DNA of 64,000 bases from Cytophaga sp. FL35 (GTDB lineage Bacteria; Bacteroidota; Bacteroidia; Flavobacteriales; Flavobacteriaceae): the NCBI RefSeq assembly GCF_014349235.1, contig NZ_JACSOH010000003.1, positions 186,001 to 250,000 on the forward strand. Direction: 5' to 3'. The notes under the pieces are model-generated. The model made no database searches. It was not told where the DNA came from and was given only the letters and a program-made list of their open reading frames with translations. Positions 27,412 through 34,866 of this stretch are shown in pieces. Position numbers and translations under genes: made by a program. Every line of letters starts with the position of its first letter. Position 1 is the stretch's first letter.

Positions 27412-28791
27412 ATGCGGCCCAATTTAGACATAGCACTTTTAAATCTTAACCCCGGTAGTATTGGTGTACTACAATGGGGTTTGGTGCTTTTGTCTAGCTT
27501 GGCATTCATCCTATTGTCACCACTAGCAAAAAATACCGAACAGTTTTTTAAGGCTCAGGTCAACCATAAAGCGCCCAATACCTTTATGCTTATGGGTAGC
27601 TTGGTTATCTCTTGGATATTTGCCAAAAGCATTACCAATGCGGCCAATTTGGGATTGGCCTATGGTTTGGTAGGCGGTGTTGCCTATGCGGCTTATTACC
27701 TTAGTTTTATAGTTGCTGGTTATGTTATTTATCAAATGCGAACCAAAGGCGGATTTACCAGTATACACCAATTTTTGACTACCCGTTTTGGTAAAGGCGC
27801 CATGTTCTTGTTTTCGGTTCTTATCGCTATTCGGCTTTTTAACGAGGTATGGAGCAATACCATGGTCATTGGTTCCTATTTTGGAGAAATAGGTAGCCTG
27901 CCCTATTACAGTTCCATCCTAGTTTTTACGGTGTTAACCTTGGTCTATGCCTTGAAAGGAGGATTGAGTAGTAGTATTTTTACGGATGCAATTCAGATGG
28001 TCTTATTTGCTGTTTTGCTTTTTGTAGTTCTTGGTACCATTTTTTCATCGGAAAATAATTTTACCACAGCTACGGTAATTACTTCTGGAGAGTGGAAATG
28101 GGAGATGGGATTAAATCTTCTCCTAGCTGCCGTGCTACAATCCTTTAGTTATCCGTTTCACGACCCGGTTCTAACAGACCGTGGCTTTATTAGTAAACCA
28201 AAAACAACCTTAAAAGCCTTTTTGTGGGCAGGATTGGTTGGCGGATTATGCATTATACTCTTTAGTATAATTGGCATATATGCACAACATCAAAATATGG
28301 AAGGCCAAGCTGCCGTGCAGGTAGCTAAAGCTTTTGGTGCTATTATCTTATTGGTCATTAACTTTATTATGATCACCTCTGCAGCTTCAACACTGGATTC
28401 TACCTTTTCTTCTTTTTCCAAACTCGCCACCTTAGATTTGAATTTGGGAACAAGCTTAAGCTTTGGCAGATGGGCAATGGTGATCATTGCTGTTTTAGGT
28501 ACGTTGCCCATTTTTATGGATGCGGAAATTTTATCGGCCACTACCATAAGTGGTACCATGGTTATTGGCCTTACTCCGGTTTTTGTATTGTGGAAAAAGA
28601 AAGTTTCTACTACCAATTACTATTTGAGTGTTATTGGCGGTCTAGTCTTTGGATTTTTATTGGTTTTTGGGGTGTTCCCAAATGCCCTCATTTTTACCCA
28701 TGGCAAATATGCCGATTTACTTTGGGTTAATTTTTGGGGTATTCTCGTGTGTTTCCTCTTATATTTAATACCGCTATGGAGAAGAAAATAA
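27412..28791 (+). CDS. Sodium:solute symporter family protein
   Basis: 459 residues, about 12-13 membrane helices, with the SSS-family core: helix 1 region ending SWIFAKSITNAANLGLAYGL, then KGGFTSIHQFLTTRFGKGAM and YALKGGLSSSIFTDAIQMVL. The SSS family moves sugars, amino acids, nucleosides or anions with sodium across the inner membrane. Placed directly between SusD and the phosphoesterase-peroxidase fusion, it would carry the SusCD ligand from periplasm to cytoplasm. Its stop overlaps the next ATG (TAATG). Confidence 0.88.
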   Translation: MRPNLDIALLNLNPGSIGVLQWGLVLLSSLAFILLSPLAKNTEQFFKAQVNHKAPNTFMLMGSLVISWIFAKSITNAANLGLAYGLVGGVAYAAYYLSFIVAGYVIYQMRTKGGFTSIHQFLTTRFGKGAMFLFSVLIAIRLFNEVWSNTMVIGSYFGEIGSLPYYSSILVFTVLTLVYALKGGLSSSIFTDAIQMVLFAVLLFVVLGTIFSSENNFTTATVITSGEWKWEMGLNLLLAAVLQSFSYPFHDPVLTDRGFISKPKTTLKAFLWAGLVGGLCIILFSIIGIYAQHQNMEGQAAVQVAKAFGAIILLVINFIMITSAASTLDSTFSSFSKLATLDLNLGTSLSFGRWAMVIIAVLGTLPIFMDAEILSATTISGTMVIGLTPVFVLWKKKVSTTNYYLSVIGGLVFGFLLVFGVFPNALIFTHGKYADLLWVNFWGILVCFLLYLIPLWRRK

Positions 28792-29978
28792 TGGAACTAA
28801 ATGTCCAAACCGACCGCATAATGGTATTCGGTGGGGTTTACAGCAACCTACAGGCCTTGCAAGAGCTAAAAAGCATTGCAGAAGCAGAGGGTATCGCGCC
28901 AGAACACTGCATTTGTACCGGAGATATTGTGGGTTATTGCGCGCAACCAGAAGAAACCGTTCAACTGTTTAGAGAATGGGGCGCATTGAGTATTTCTGGG
29001 AATGTGGAACAGCAGTTGGCAGACGGAAGCGACGATTGTGGCTGTGATTTTACCGAAGGTAGCCGTTGCGATGTTTTTTCCAGAACATGGTTTCCATTTT
29101 CAAAAGAACAATTGTCTCAAGATTCCATAGATTGGATGGGGACGCTTCCAGAACATCTACAATTCACGTTTGCTGGTAAAAAAATTACCGTAGTTCACGG
29201 TTCATACGAACAGGTGTCCGACTTTATATTTGAGTCCACTTCAGTAGATAAAAAACAAGCCAGTTTTAGTGCATCGCAAAGCGATGTTATTCTTGCTGGG
29301 CATTGCGGATTACCCTTTCATCATGCATTTGACAATAAATTGTGGTTAAATCCTGGTGTTATTGGTATGCCGGCGAATGACGGTACCCCGCGTGTTTGGT
29401 ATATGCTGCTAGAAGAGGTAGAAGGCAAATTAAAATATACCCATCGTTCTTTTGAGTACGATTACCACACGGCTAAGCAACTAATGCACATTAACTTTTT
29501 ACCCGAAGCCTACGCGGATACCCTCCAGACCGGACTTTGGGACAATATGGAAATCTTGCCCGAATTAGAAAAAATGGCGCAAGGCATTCCTATCGATTTT
29601 AATGCAAATTCAAACTTAAATAAAAACACAAAACAAAATACCATGGCAAATAACTATTACGACCCAGCAGACTTAAGAAAATTTGGAAAAATAACAGAAT
29701 GGAGCGAGGAGCTTGGCACCAAATTTTTTGACTATTACGGTAAGGTTTTTGAAGAAGGCGCACTAACTGCTAGAGAAAAGTCTTTAATTGCCTTGGCCGT
29801 TTCTCACGTGGTTAAATGTCCGTATTGCATTGATGCGTATACCAAAGATGGCCTACAAAAGGGAATTACCAAAGAAGAAATGATGGAAGCCGTGCATGTT
29901 GGCGCTGCTATTGAAAGTGGAGCCACCTTGGTACATGGTGTACAAATGATGAACAAATACAATAAACTATCGCACTAA
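28791..29978 (+). CDS. Fusion of a metallophosphoesterase and an arsenosugar-associated AhpD-like protein
   Basis: 395 residues in one open frame. Residues 1-275 are a calcineurin-like phosphoesterase: CTGDIVGYCAQPE, SGNVEQQL, VVHGSYEQ and AGHCGLPFHH give the GD, GN, H and GH metal-site motifs, but the usual first motif GDxHGN reads GGVYSN. Residues 285-395 form an AhpD/carboxymuconolactone decarboxylase-like domain with CPYC (C59, C62 of that domain), of the type annotated as arsenosugar biosynthesis-associated peroxidase-like. The join (NLNKNTKQNTM) looks like an intergenic spacer read through in frame; ATG 29643 could also start the second part alone. I chose ATG 28791 (TAATG overlap with the symporter); ATG 28776 is also possible. 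Confidence 0.85.
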   Translation: MELNVQTDRIMVFGGVYSNLQALQELKSIAEAEGIAPEHCICTGDIVGYCAQPEETVQLFREWGALSISGNVEQQLADGSDDCGCDFTEGSRCDVFSRTWFPFSKEQLSQDSIDWMGTLPEHLQFTFAGKKITVVHGSYEQVSDFIFESTSVDKKQASFSASQSDVILAGHCGLPFHHAFDNKLWLNPGVIGMPANDGTPRVWYMLLEEVEGKLKYTHRSFEYDYHTAKQLMHINFLPEAYADTLQTGLWDNMEILPELEKMAQGIPIDFNANSNLNKNTKQNTMANNYYDPADLRKFGKITEWSEELGTKFFDYYGKVFEEGALTAREKSLIALAVSHVVKCPYCIDAYTKDGLQKGITKEEMMEAVHVGAAIESGATLVHGVQMMNKYNKLSH

Positions 29979-31075
29979 TGGAAAAGAGTATCATGAATGA
30001 CCTGAAGAAGGCGAAAAAACCGAAGCTAAAAACGCTACAAGCCCGGGAAAACGACCTTGCGCAACCCAATAAGCAGTTGGCGATATTAAACGGAGGTCTA
30101 TTTGCCGATGGTGAATTACCTTATTTTAAGGATAAAATTAGTGAGATAGGACAATTTCCCCTTCGCCCAAATAAATTGGAAATTCTACAGATAAACGTAG
30201 GGTATATGTGCAACATTACCTGTGAACACTGCCATGTAGATGCGGGCCCCACCCGAAAGGAAATCATGACGGTGGAAACCATGGAGCAATGCCTAGAGGT
30301 GATAAGAAATACTGGAGCGCATACCTTGGATTTAACCGGTGGCGCACCAGAGATGAACCCTAATTTTAGATGGTTTGTAGAAGAGGCTTCCAAAGCTGGT
30401 ATTAAGGATTTTATCGTGCGGTCTAATTTGTCCATCATTTTGGCAAATCCTAAATTCAATGACCTACCTGAATTCTTTAAAAAACACAATGTACACGTTG
30501 TATCTTCCCTACCGCATTATACCCGTGGAAAAACAGATAAACAGCGTGGCGACGGGGTTTTTGACAAATCGATTAAAGCGTTACAACTATTGAACGAAGT
30601 GGGTTATGGAATGCCCGATAGTGATTTACGATTAGATTTAGTGTACAACCCGTCTGGAGCCTATTTACCTGGTGACCAAATGGCCTTGGAGCGCGATTTT
30701 AAAAAGGCATTGGACGAAGATTTTGGCATTCAATTTCATAATCTATTTGCCATTACCAATTTGCCCATTTCCCGTTTCTTGGATTATTTAATAGCATCTG
30801 ACAATTACGAAGATTATATGTATTCTTTGGTAGAAGCTTACAACCCGTCTGCGGTAAGCAGTGTTATGTGTACCAATACTATTTCCGTTAGTTGGGATGG
30901 TTGGCTATACGATTGTGATTTTAATCAGATGTTGGGCTTAAAAGTCGCCAATAAAATAAAGCACATTAAAGATTACAATGAGGATTTGATTAATGATAGA
31001 AATATCATCATTTCCCAGCATTGTTATGGTTGTACCGCAGGTGCGGGGAGTAGTTGCCAAGGAACGGTGGCGTAA
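29978..31075 (+). CDS. arsS: ArsS-type radical SAM protein (arsenosugar biosynthesis family)
   Basis: 365 residues. The 4Fe-4S/SAM motif CNITCEHC (C78, C82, C85) follows QINVGYM. The C-terminal DUF3641-like half ends in CYGCTAGAGSSC (C349, C352, C360). This combination identifies the ArsS family, whose characterised member joins the 5'-deoxyadenosyl group of SAM to a dimethylated arsenical. Some relatives have selenocysteine in the C-terminal motif; here it is all Cys with no in-frame TGA. The ATG overlaps the preceding stop (TAATG). No arsM methyltransferase is in this window, so the exact substrate is unproven. Confidence 0.88.
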   Translation: MEKSIMNDLKKAKKPKLKTLQARENDLAQPNKQLAILNGGLFADGELPYFKDKISEIGQFPLRPNKLEILQINVGYMCNITCEHCHVDAGPTRKEIMTVETMEQCLEVIRNTGAHTLDLTGGAPEMNPNFRWFVEEASKAGIKDFIVRSNLSIILANPKFNDLPEFFKKHNVHVVSSLPHYTRGKTDKQRGDGVFDKSIKALQLLNEVGYGMPDSDLRLDLVYNPSGAYLPGDQMALERDFKKALDEDFGIQFHNLFAITNLPISRFLDYLIASDNYEDYMYSLVEAYNPSAVSSVMCTNTISVSWDGWLYDCDFNQMLGLKVANKIKHIKDYNEDLINDRNIIISQHCYGCTAGAGSSCQGTVA

Positions 31076-31287
31076 TATCCTCTTTATTTACTTCAATTTC
31101 ATCCTCAAAAACAGACACTTTAACCGACCGGCCAGTCTGTAAAAATCTTTAAAAAAGTTGTTGTTCACCGGATTTTTGACCTTTGGGCGATAATTATGGT
31201 TCTTTTGACCAATTACAATCAACCAAAATGAGATACAGCGGTTCTTTGTATTAGACTCAACGGTCTGTAAACCCAAATCTTATTAAA
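31076..31287 (+). promoter_or_regulatory. Regulatory region upstream of the TetR gene
   Basis: The 9-mer GTCTGTAAA occurs at 31135-31143 and again at 31263-31271. The first copy belongs to a longer inverted pair ACAGAC (31111-31116) ... GTCTGT (31135-31140) around an ACCGACCGG core, reminiscent of TetR-type operators. This suggests autoregulation by the TetR protein encoded just downstream. No terminator for arsS was found here. Confidence 0.4.
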
Positions 31288-31938
31288 ATGGACAAGACTT
31301 TAAAACGCATGGCAACCATGCAACGTATGCAAGTAACCGGATTGGAACTTTTCTATAAAAAAGGCTATTACAATACCAGTGTTGACGATATTCTAAAAGA
31401 ACTTTCCCTTTCAAAAGGCGCCTTTTACTATCATTTTGATTCAAAGGAAGATTTCTTCATTCAAATTATAGAAAACCTTTTGGTTCGTAAGATGTACAGT
31501 ATGCTTATTGAACCTATAGAAGGACATGAGAACACCTTGGACCTGATTACCAATTGTTTTGAGGAAGCCTTGGAGACAGCCGTTCATAACGAACTTGATT
31601 TTGGTTTTGTGTTAAGTAACTTCGTGAACGAGTTCAACGGCAAGAACGAAAAAATTATGGTGCACCTGAATGACATTTTAAGAATTTGGGAAGCCAACCT
31701 TGTTTCGGCGGTACAAAGAGGCAAATTCAATGGTTTTATAGATAGGCACGTAGATAGTGAAGGGGTAGCTGTATTCTTGATGAGTTCCTATATGGGCATT
31801 AGAACCCTAATGGTGGAAACCGCTCCGAGTGCCAGAAAATATCGTTTTATGTCTCAGCTAAGACAATATTTTAAATCAATTGAGCCAAAAGGAGAAAACA
31901 GCTTGAACCCGAATGCTGTCTTCGGGAATGTCAATTAA
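31288..31938 (+). CDS. TetR/AcrR family regulator
   Basis: 216 residues. The N-terminal helix-turn-helix is complete (GLELFYKKGYYNTSVDDILK, then LSLSKGAFYYHFDSKEDFF), followed by a ligand-binding helical domain (about 70-200). TetR proteins repress until a small ligand binds. It lies after arsS on the same strand but with a 212-bp gap that has candidate operators, so it may have its own promoter and may or may not control the upstream module. The 3' end overlaps the convergent GT9 gene by 8 bp. Confidence 0.9.
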   Translation: MDKTLKRMATMQRMQVTGLELFYKKGYYNTSVDDILKELSLSKGAFYYHFDSKEDFFIQIIENLLVRKMYSMLIEPIEGHENTLDLITNCFEEALETAVHNELDFGFVLSNFVNEFNGKNEKIMVHLNDILRIWEANLVSAVQRGKFNGFIDRHVDSEGVAVFLMSSYMGIRTLMVETAPSARKYRFMSQLRQYFKSIEPKGENSLNPNAVFGNVN

Positions 31939-32971
31939 TTTTTTGTAGGATATCGTTGATTTTAGCAACAACGATTTCCGGCTGGATAGTTTCCATGGCC
32001 CGTTCATAACCTTCCGGCATTTTATTACCGTAAATAGAGGTAGGGATCATAGGGAACTGGTTTCTATCCGAAGTAATGACGTAATCGGCTGGTTGCCCCA
32101 AAGGAGCAAAACCAGCAAACGGATGGGTTACGCCCCATAAATTAACAACTGGAATTCCGTACATGGCAGCCAAGTGCCCGTTCCCGCTATCCATGGATAG
32201 CATTAATTTCAAATTGCTGATGATGGATAACTCCTCAGCAAATCGTAGTTTTCCAATCATATTATAACAATTTGGGAATTGGTCAACTAAGGATTGTAGT
32301 TTCTGCTTTTCGTTTTCCCCTCCTCCAAAAAGTAAAATTTTATATCTGCCTGATTCAGAAAGTTTTTGTACCACCTTTTCCATTAGATGAAAGGGATACA
32401 TTTTACCCTTAAAAGCTGCAAAAGGAGCTATGCCAATAAGTAAATCAGCATCTTTAATAGGCAAGTCAACAGAAGGCATTTTCTCCTTTTTCAAGGGAAT
32501 GGCTTCCCTTAATTCAATAGGATAACCAAGTTGACCGAACACATCTGCATACCGCTGATGGGTGGTTTTCAATTGCCGGAATATTTTCTTAGAAGTCAGC
32601 GCTTTTTTATCCTTTCTGCCTTTATCTATTTGAGCTACGGGAATTTTTCCAAACCGGAAATACTTTTTTAGAATATTACTTCGGAGTACGTTATGTACAT
32701 CGGCTACCTTATCTATTCGTTCATATTTAAGCTCTTGATACAGCTTCCAAAGTCCGAAAACGCCTTTGTGCCTTCCTTTTACATCCGCTTCATAAACCGA
32801 TACATTCTGTAATTGTGAAAAGAGGGGAGTGAAAAATCCTCGGGTAAGCACCGTTATTTTTACATCAGGATACTTCTGAACAAATGCGTTCAAAACAGGC
32901 ACTGTCATTGCCACGTCGCCCATGGCGGACAAACGGATGACCAGAATATGTGTCCGTTTATTTTTGTCCAC
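31931..32971 (-). CDS. Glycosyltransferase family 9 (heptosyltransferase-like)
   Basis: 346 residues with the GT9 pattern: HILVIRLSAMGDVAMTVPVL at the N-terminus, APFAAFKGKMYPF in the middle, and SMDSGNGHLAAMYGIPVVNL with LWGVTHPFAGFAPL at the C-terminal donor site. Such enzymes add heptose or a similar sugar to the lipopolysaccharide core. The start is GTG 32971, which overlaps the DUF4254 stop by 14 bp. The pair GT9-DUF4254 recurs in flavobacteria, suggesting joint work in envelope glycan synthesis. Confidence 0.9.
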   Translation of the reverse strand: MDKNKRTHILVIRLSAMGDVAMTVPVLNAFVQKYPDVKITVLTRGFFTPLFSQLQNVSVYEADVKGRHKGVFGLWKLYQELKYERIDKVADVHNVLRSNILKKYFRFGKIPVAQIDKGRKDKKALTSKKIFRQLKTTHQRYADVFGQLGYPIELREAIPLKKEKMPSVDLPIKDADLLIGIAPFAAFKGKMYPFHLMEKVVQKLSESGRYKILLFGGGENEKQKLQSLVDQFPNCYNMIGKLRFAEELSIISNLKLMLSMDSGNGHLAAMYGIPVVNLWGVTHPFAGFAPLGQPADYVITSDRNQFPMIPTSIYGNKMPEGYERAMETIQPEIVVAKINDILQKIN

Positions 32972-33560
32972 GTAAAACGGGATTCATTTCATCATCGTTG
33001 TACATTTTCATCTGTTTATAGACTTTCATGTACTTTTTGCCTACTTCAATATCGTACAGCAGTTGGTCTATGGCAGAAGAAAGGTCTTTTCGTTGCTCTA
33101 GCAAAACATTCAGCTTTTCATTGCACTTTTCAATATGTTCAGCTGAGGCATCTTTGCGATCAACTTCTTCCTGCATGTGATATATCTTCAAGGCCAAAAT
33201 GGAAAGCCGGTCAATAGCCCAGGCGGGACTTTCCGTATTGATTGTGGCATCCTTAGAAACATCTACCGAACGGTATTTTTCTAAAAAGTAACTATCGATA
33301 TACTCCACCAAATCGGTTCGATCTTGATTACTGGCATCGATTTTACGCTTCAATTTAAGAGCGGCAACTGGATTAATTTCTGGGTCACGGATTAAATCTT
33401 CATAATGCCATTGTACCGTGTCAATCCAATTTTTTCGGTACAACAGATGAGAAATATCATTATGGTCGTATGGATTTACAAACTCTTGATCGACAGAATC
33501 TTTTATGTGATAGTTCTGAATACTTTCTTCGAAAATTTTAAACGCGAACTCGCTGAACAT
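32958..33560 (-). CDS. DUF4254-type protein
   Basis: 200 residues, soluble and mainly helical, without signal peptide. The N-terminus (FSEFAFKIFEESIQNYHIKD) and middle (SHLLYRKNWIDTVQWHYEDL; then ALKLKRKIDASNQDRTDLVE) are recognisable from flavobacterial DUF4254 proteins. Biochemical function unknown. Its tight overlap with the GT9 gene implies co-translation and a possible link to lipopolysaccharide assembly. Confidence 0.8.
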   Translation of the reverse strand: MFSEFAFKIFEESIQNYHIKDSVDQEFVNPYDHNDISHLLYRKNWIDTVQWHYEDLIRDPEINPVAALKLKRKIDASNQDRTDLVEYIDSYFLEKYRSVDVSKDATINTESPAWAIDRLSILALKIYHMQEEVDRKDASAEHIEKCNEKLNVLLEQRKDLSSAIDQLLYDIEVGKKYMKVYKQMKMYNDDEMNPVLRGQK

Positions 33561-33614
33561 AATTACATTTTTTGCAAAGTTACCAATAACCTGACTTATT
33601 ACTAATTGGGCAAG

Positions 33615-34553
33615 CTATTTTAGGGCCATACTACTGAAGAAAATGATAAAGGGCACCACAATACTCGCCATTAATATCATTTCTTTGATATTCGCTCGCC
33701 GTATAGATTCAATGTACTTTGTACAAAATACGGTAGCCGGAAAGAAGGTGACCATGATGGGATATACGTGATCGGAGAGTTTCAAAATATTTAGGATAAT
33801 ACCGATTACAAATGCCATGGCTATCAAACGCATGTTTACAACCTGACCAATATTTCCCTTTCCCAATTTGACAAAAGAAATAAGACCTACGGCAAAGGCA
33901 CCCAATACATAGCAAATTAGTTTGGTGGAATGGCCCCAGTACGAGAAATACACCATATTGGGCGAAAACTTAAACTCGTAATGGTTCAATAAAAAATCTT
34001 GGTTATTGGAAAGTATGAGCACACATTGGGTAATCATCAAAAAAACAAAAATGGCCGAAAAGGGAACCAACCAGTTCTTTTTGATCTTGGGCTGGTAAAA
34101 GTAAACGGCTATGAAAACCAGTAAGAGAAAAAGAACTGCCCAATCGTAAAAAAGGGTAGAAACCAAAATCCACAATGTTGCATCAAAAACCTTGAATTTG
34201 ATGTTTTTTAGTGAGCGCATGCTCAATAGGCGCCGAGAGGCCAAGAGTAAAAAAAAACTTGAAAAAATGGCGTTAGAGTCGGCCAAGGTTTCAGGAAAAA
34301 TAACCATCAAGAGTGCATAGAACAAAATGGCAAAGGAATTGGTACCCGTGATTTTATTTCGTTTAACTATAAAATTGACCAAAAAGAAGCTGAAAAAAAG
34401 TATACTTACCACAAGTAGTTGCCCGATAACTTCTTCAGGGCCATAAATTTTACCGAATAGCATGAAATGCACTATCCAATAGAAAATAAACAGGAAGGTG
34501 AGTACAATGATGTAATTAATTGGCTTTGTTTTACCAAAAATGATTGAAATCAT
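33615..34553 (-). CDS. Polytopic membrane protein (DUF6427-like)
   Basis: 312 residues with about nine to ten hydrophobic helices and few polar loops. I associate the start MISIIFGKTKPINYIIVLTF with the flavobacterial family DUF6427, but that is recall, not a search. No catalytic motif is seen. Position 54 bp upstream of DUF4254 and divergent from a small conserved membrane protein suggests an envelope role. The promoter of the divergent gene overlaps its first codons. Confidence 0.7.
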   Translation of the reverse strand: MISIIFGKTKPINYIIVLTFLFIFYWIVHFMLFGKIYGPEEVIGQLLVVSILFFSFFLVNFIVKRNKITGTNSFAILFYALLMVIFPETLADSNAIFSSFFLLLASRRLLSMRSLKNIKFKVFDATLWILVSTLFYDWAVLFLLLVFIAVYFYQPKIKKNWLVPFSAIFVFLMITQCVLILSNNQDFLLNHYEFKFSPNMVYFSYWGHSTKLICYVLGAFAVGLISFVKLGKGNIGQVVNMRLIAMAFVIGIILNILKLSDHVYPIMVTFFPATVFCTKYIESIRRANIKEMILMASIVVPFIIFFSSMALK

Positions 34554-34573
34554 CCGGACTTTTTATACTTTTG
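34544..34573 (+). promoter_or_regulatory. Bacteroidota-type promoter for the small protein at 34595
   Basis: TTG at 34544-34546, a 19-base spacer, then TACTTTTG at 34566-34573, an exact match to the flavobacterial consensus TTG-N19-TAnnTTTG. It is 21 bp before the ATG at 34595 and overlaps the first codons of the divergent membrane protein gene. Confidence 0.65.
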
Positions 34574-34594
34574 CAGGTAAATATAGGTAATAAG

Positions 34595-34816
34595 ATGACT
34601 TCATTTTTTAAAGGAATAGAGGAATTATTTGTAGACTATCTGTTTTGGCCCTTAGACCAATTGCGCTTTATGGAAAGTTGGTGGGGAGCGAATTTCCTAA
34701 ATTGGATCTTTATGCTCATTGGCTTTGTGGCCTTTGTATATTGGATGCTACAATTGAAACAATTCAACGAAAACAACGAAGAGGACAAATCAATCAGTTC
34801 TCACTCGTACTTATAA
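34595..34816 (+). CDS. Small conserved membrane protein (DUF6341-like)
   Basis: 73 residues: an amphipathic N-terminus with FLWPLDQLRFMESWWGANF, one strong membrane helix (about 35-53), then an acidic tail NNEEDKS. The WW-rich start is conserved in flavobacterial proteins, often mislabelled as uracil phosphoribosyltransferase. I chose ATG 34595 because it follows the promoter and a purine-rich GGTAATAAG; the open frame itself begins 51 bp earlier. It ends exactly where a bidirectional terminator starts. Confidence 0.75.
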   Translation: MTSFFKGIEELFVDYLFWPLDQLRFMESWWGANFLNWIFMLIGFVAFVYWMLQLKQFNENNEEDKSISSHSYL

Positions 34817-34846
34817 AAAATGGCTTCCAAATTGGAAGCCATTTTT
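34816..34846. terminator. Bidirectional terminator between the small membrane protein gene and purD
   Basis: Perfect 15-base inverted repeat (34816-34830 and 34832-34846), GC-rich core TGGCTTCCAA and A/T runs at both ends, between the convergent genes ending at 34816 and 34867. It can work for both. Confidence 0.88.
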
Positions 34847-34866
34847 CTTTCTACCTATTCTATTTT

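Noticed and set aside
31009-31075. Selenocysteine in the ArsS C-terminal motif, as in some relatives
   Set aside because: The motif reads CYGCTAGAGSSC with ordinary Cys codons and the frame ends at TAA; no in-frame TGA is present.
27412-31075. SusCD region considered a classical polysaccharide utilisation locus
   Set aside because: No glycoside hydrolase, polysaccharide lyase, sulfatase or hybrid two-component/ECF-sigma gene is nearby; the linked enzymes are of ArsS type.
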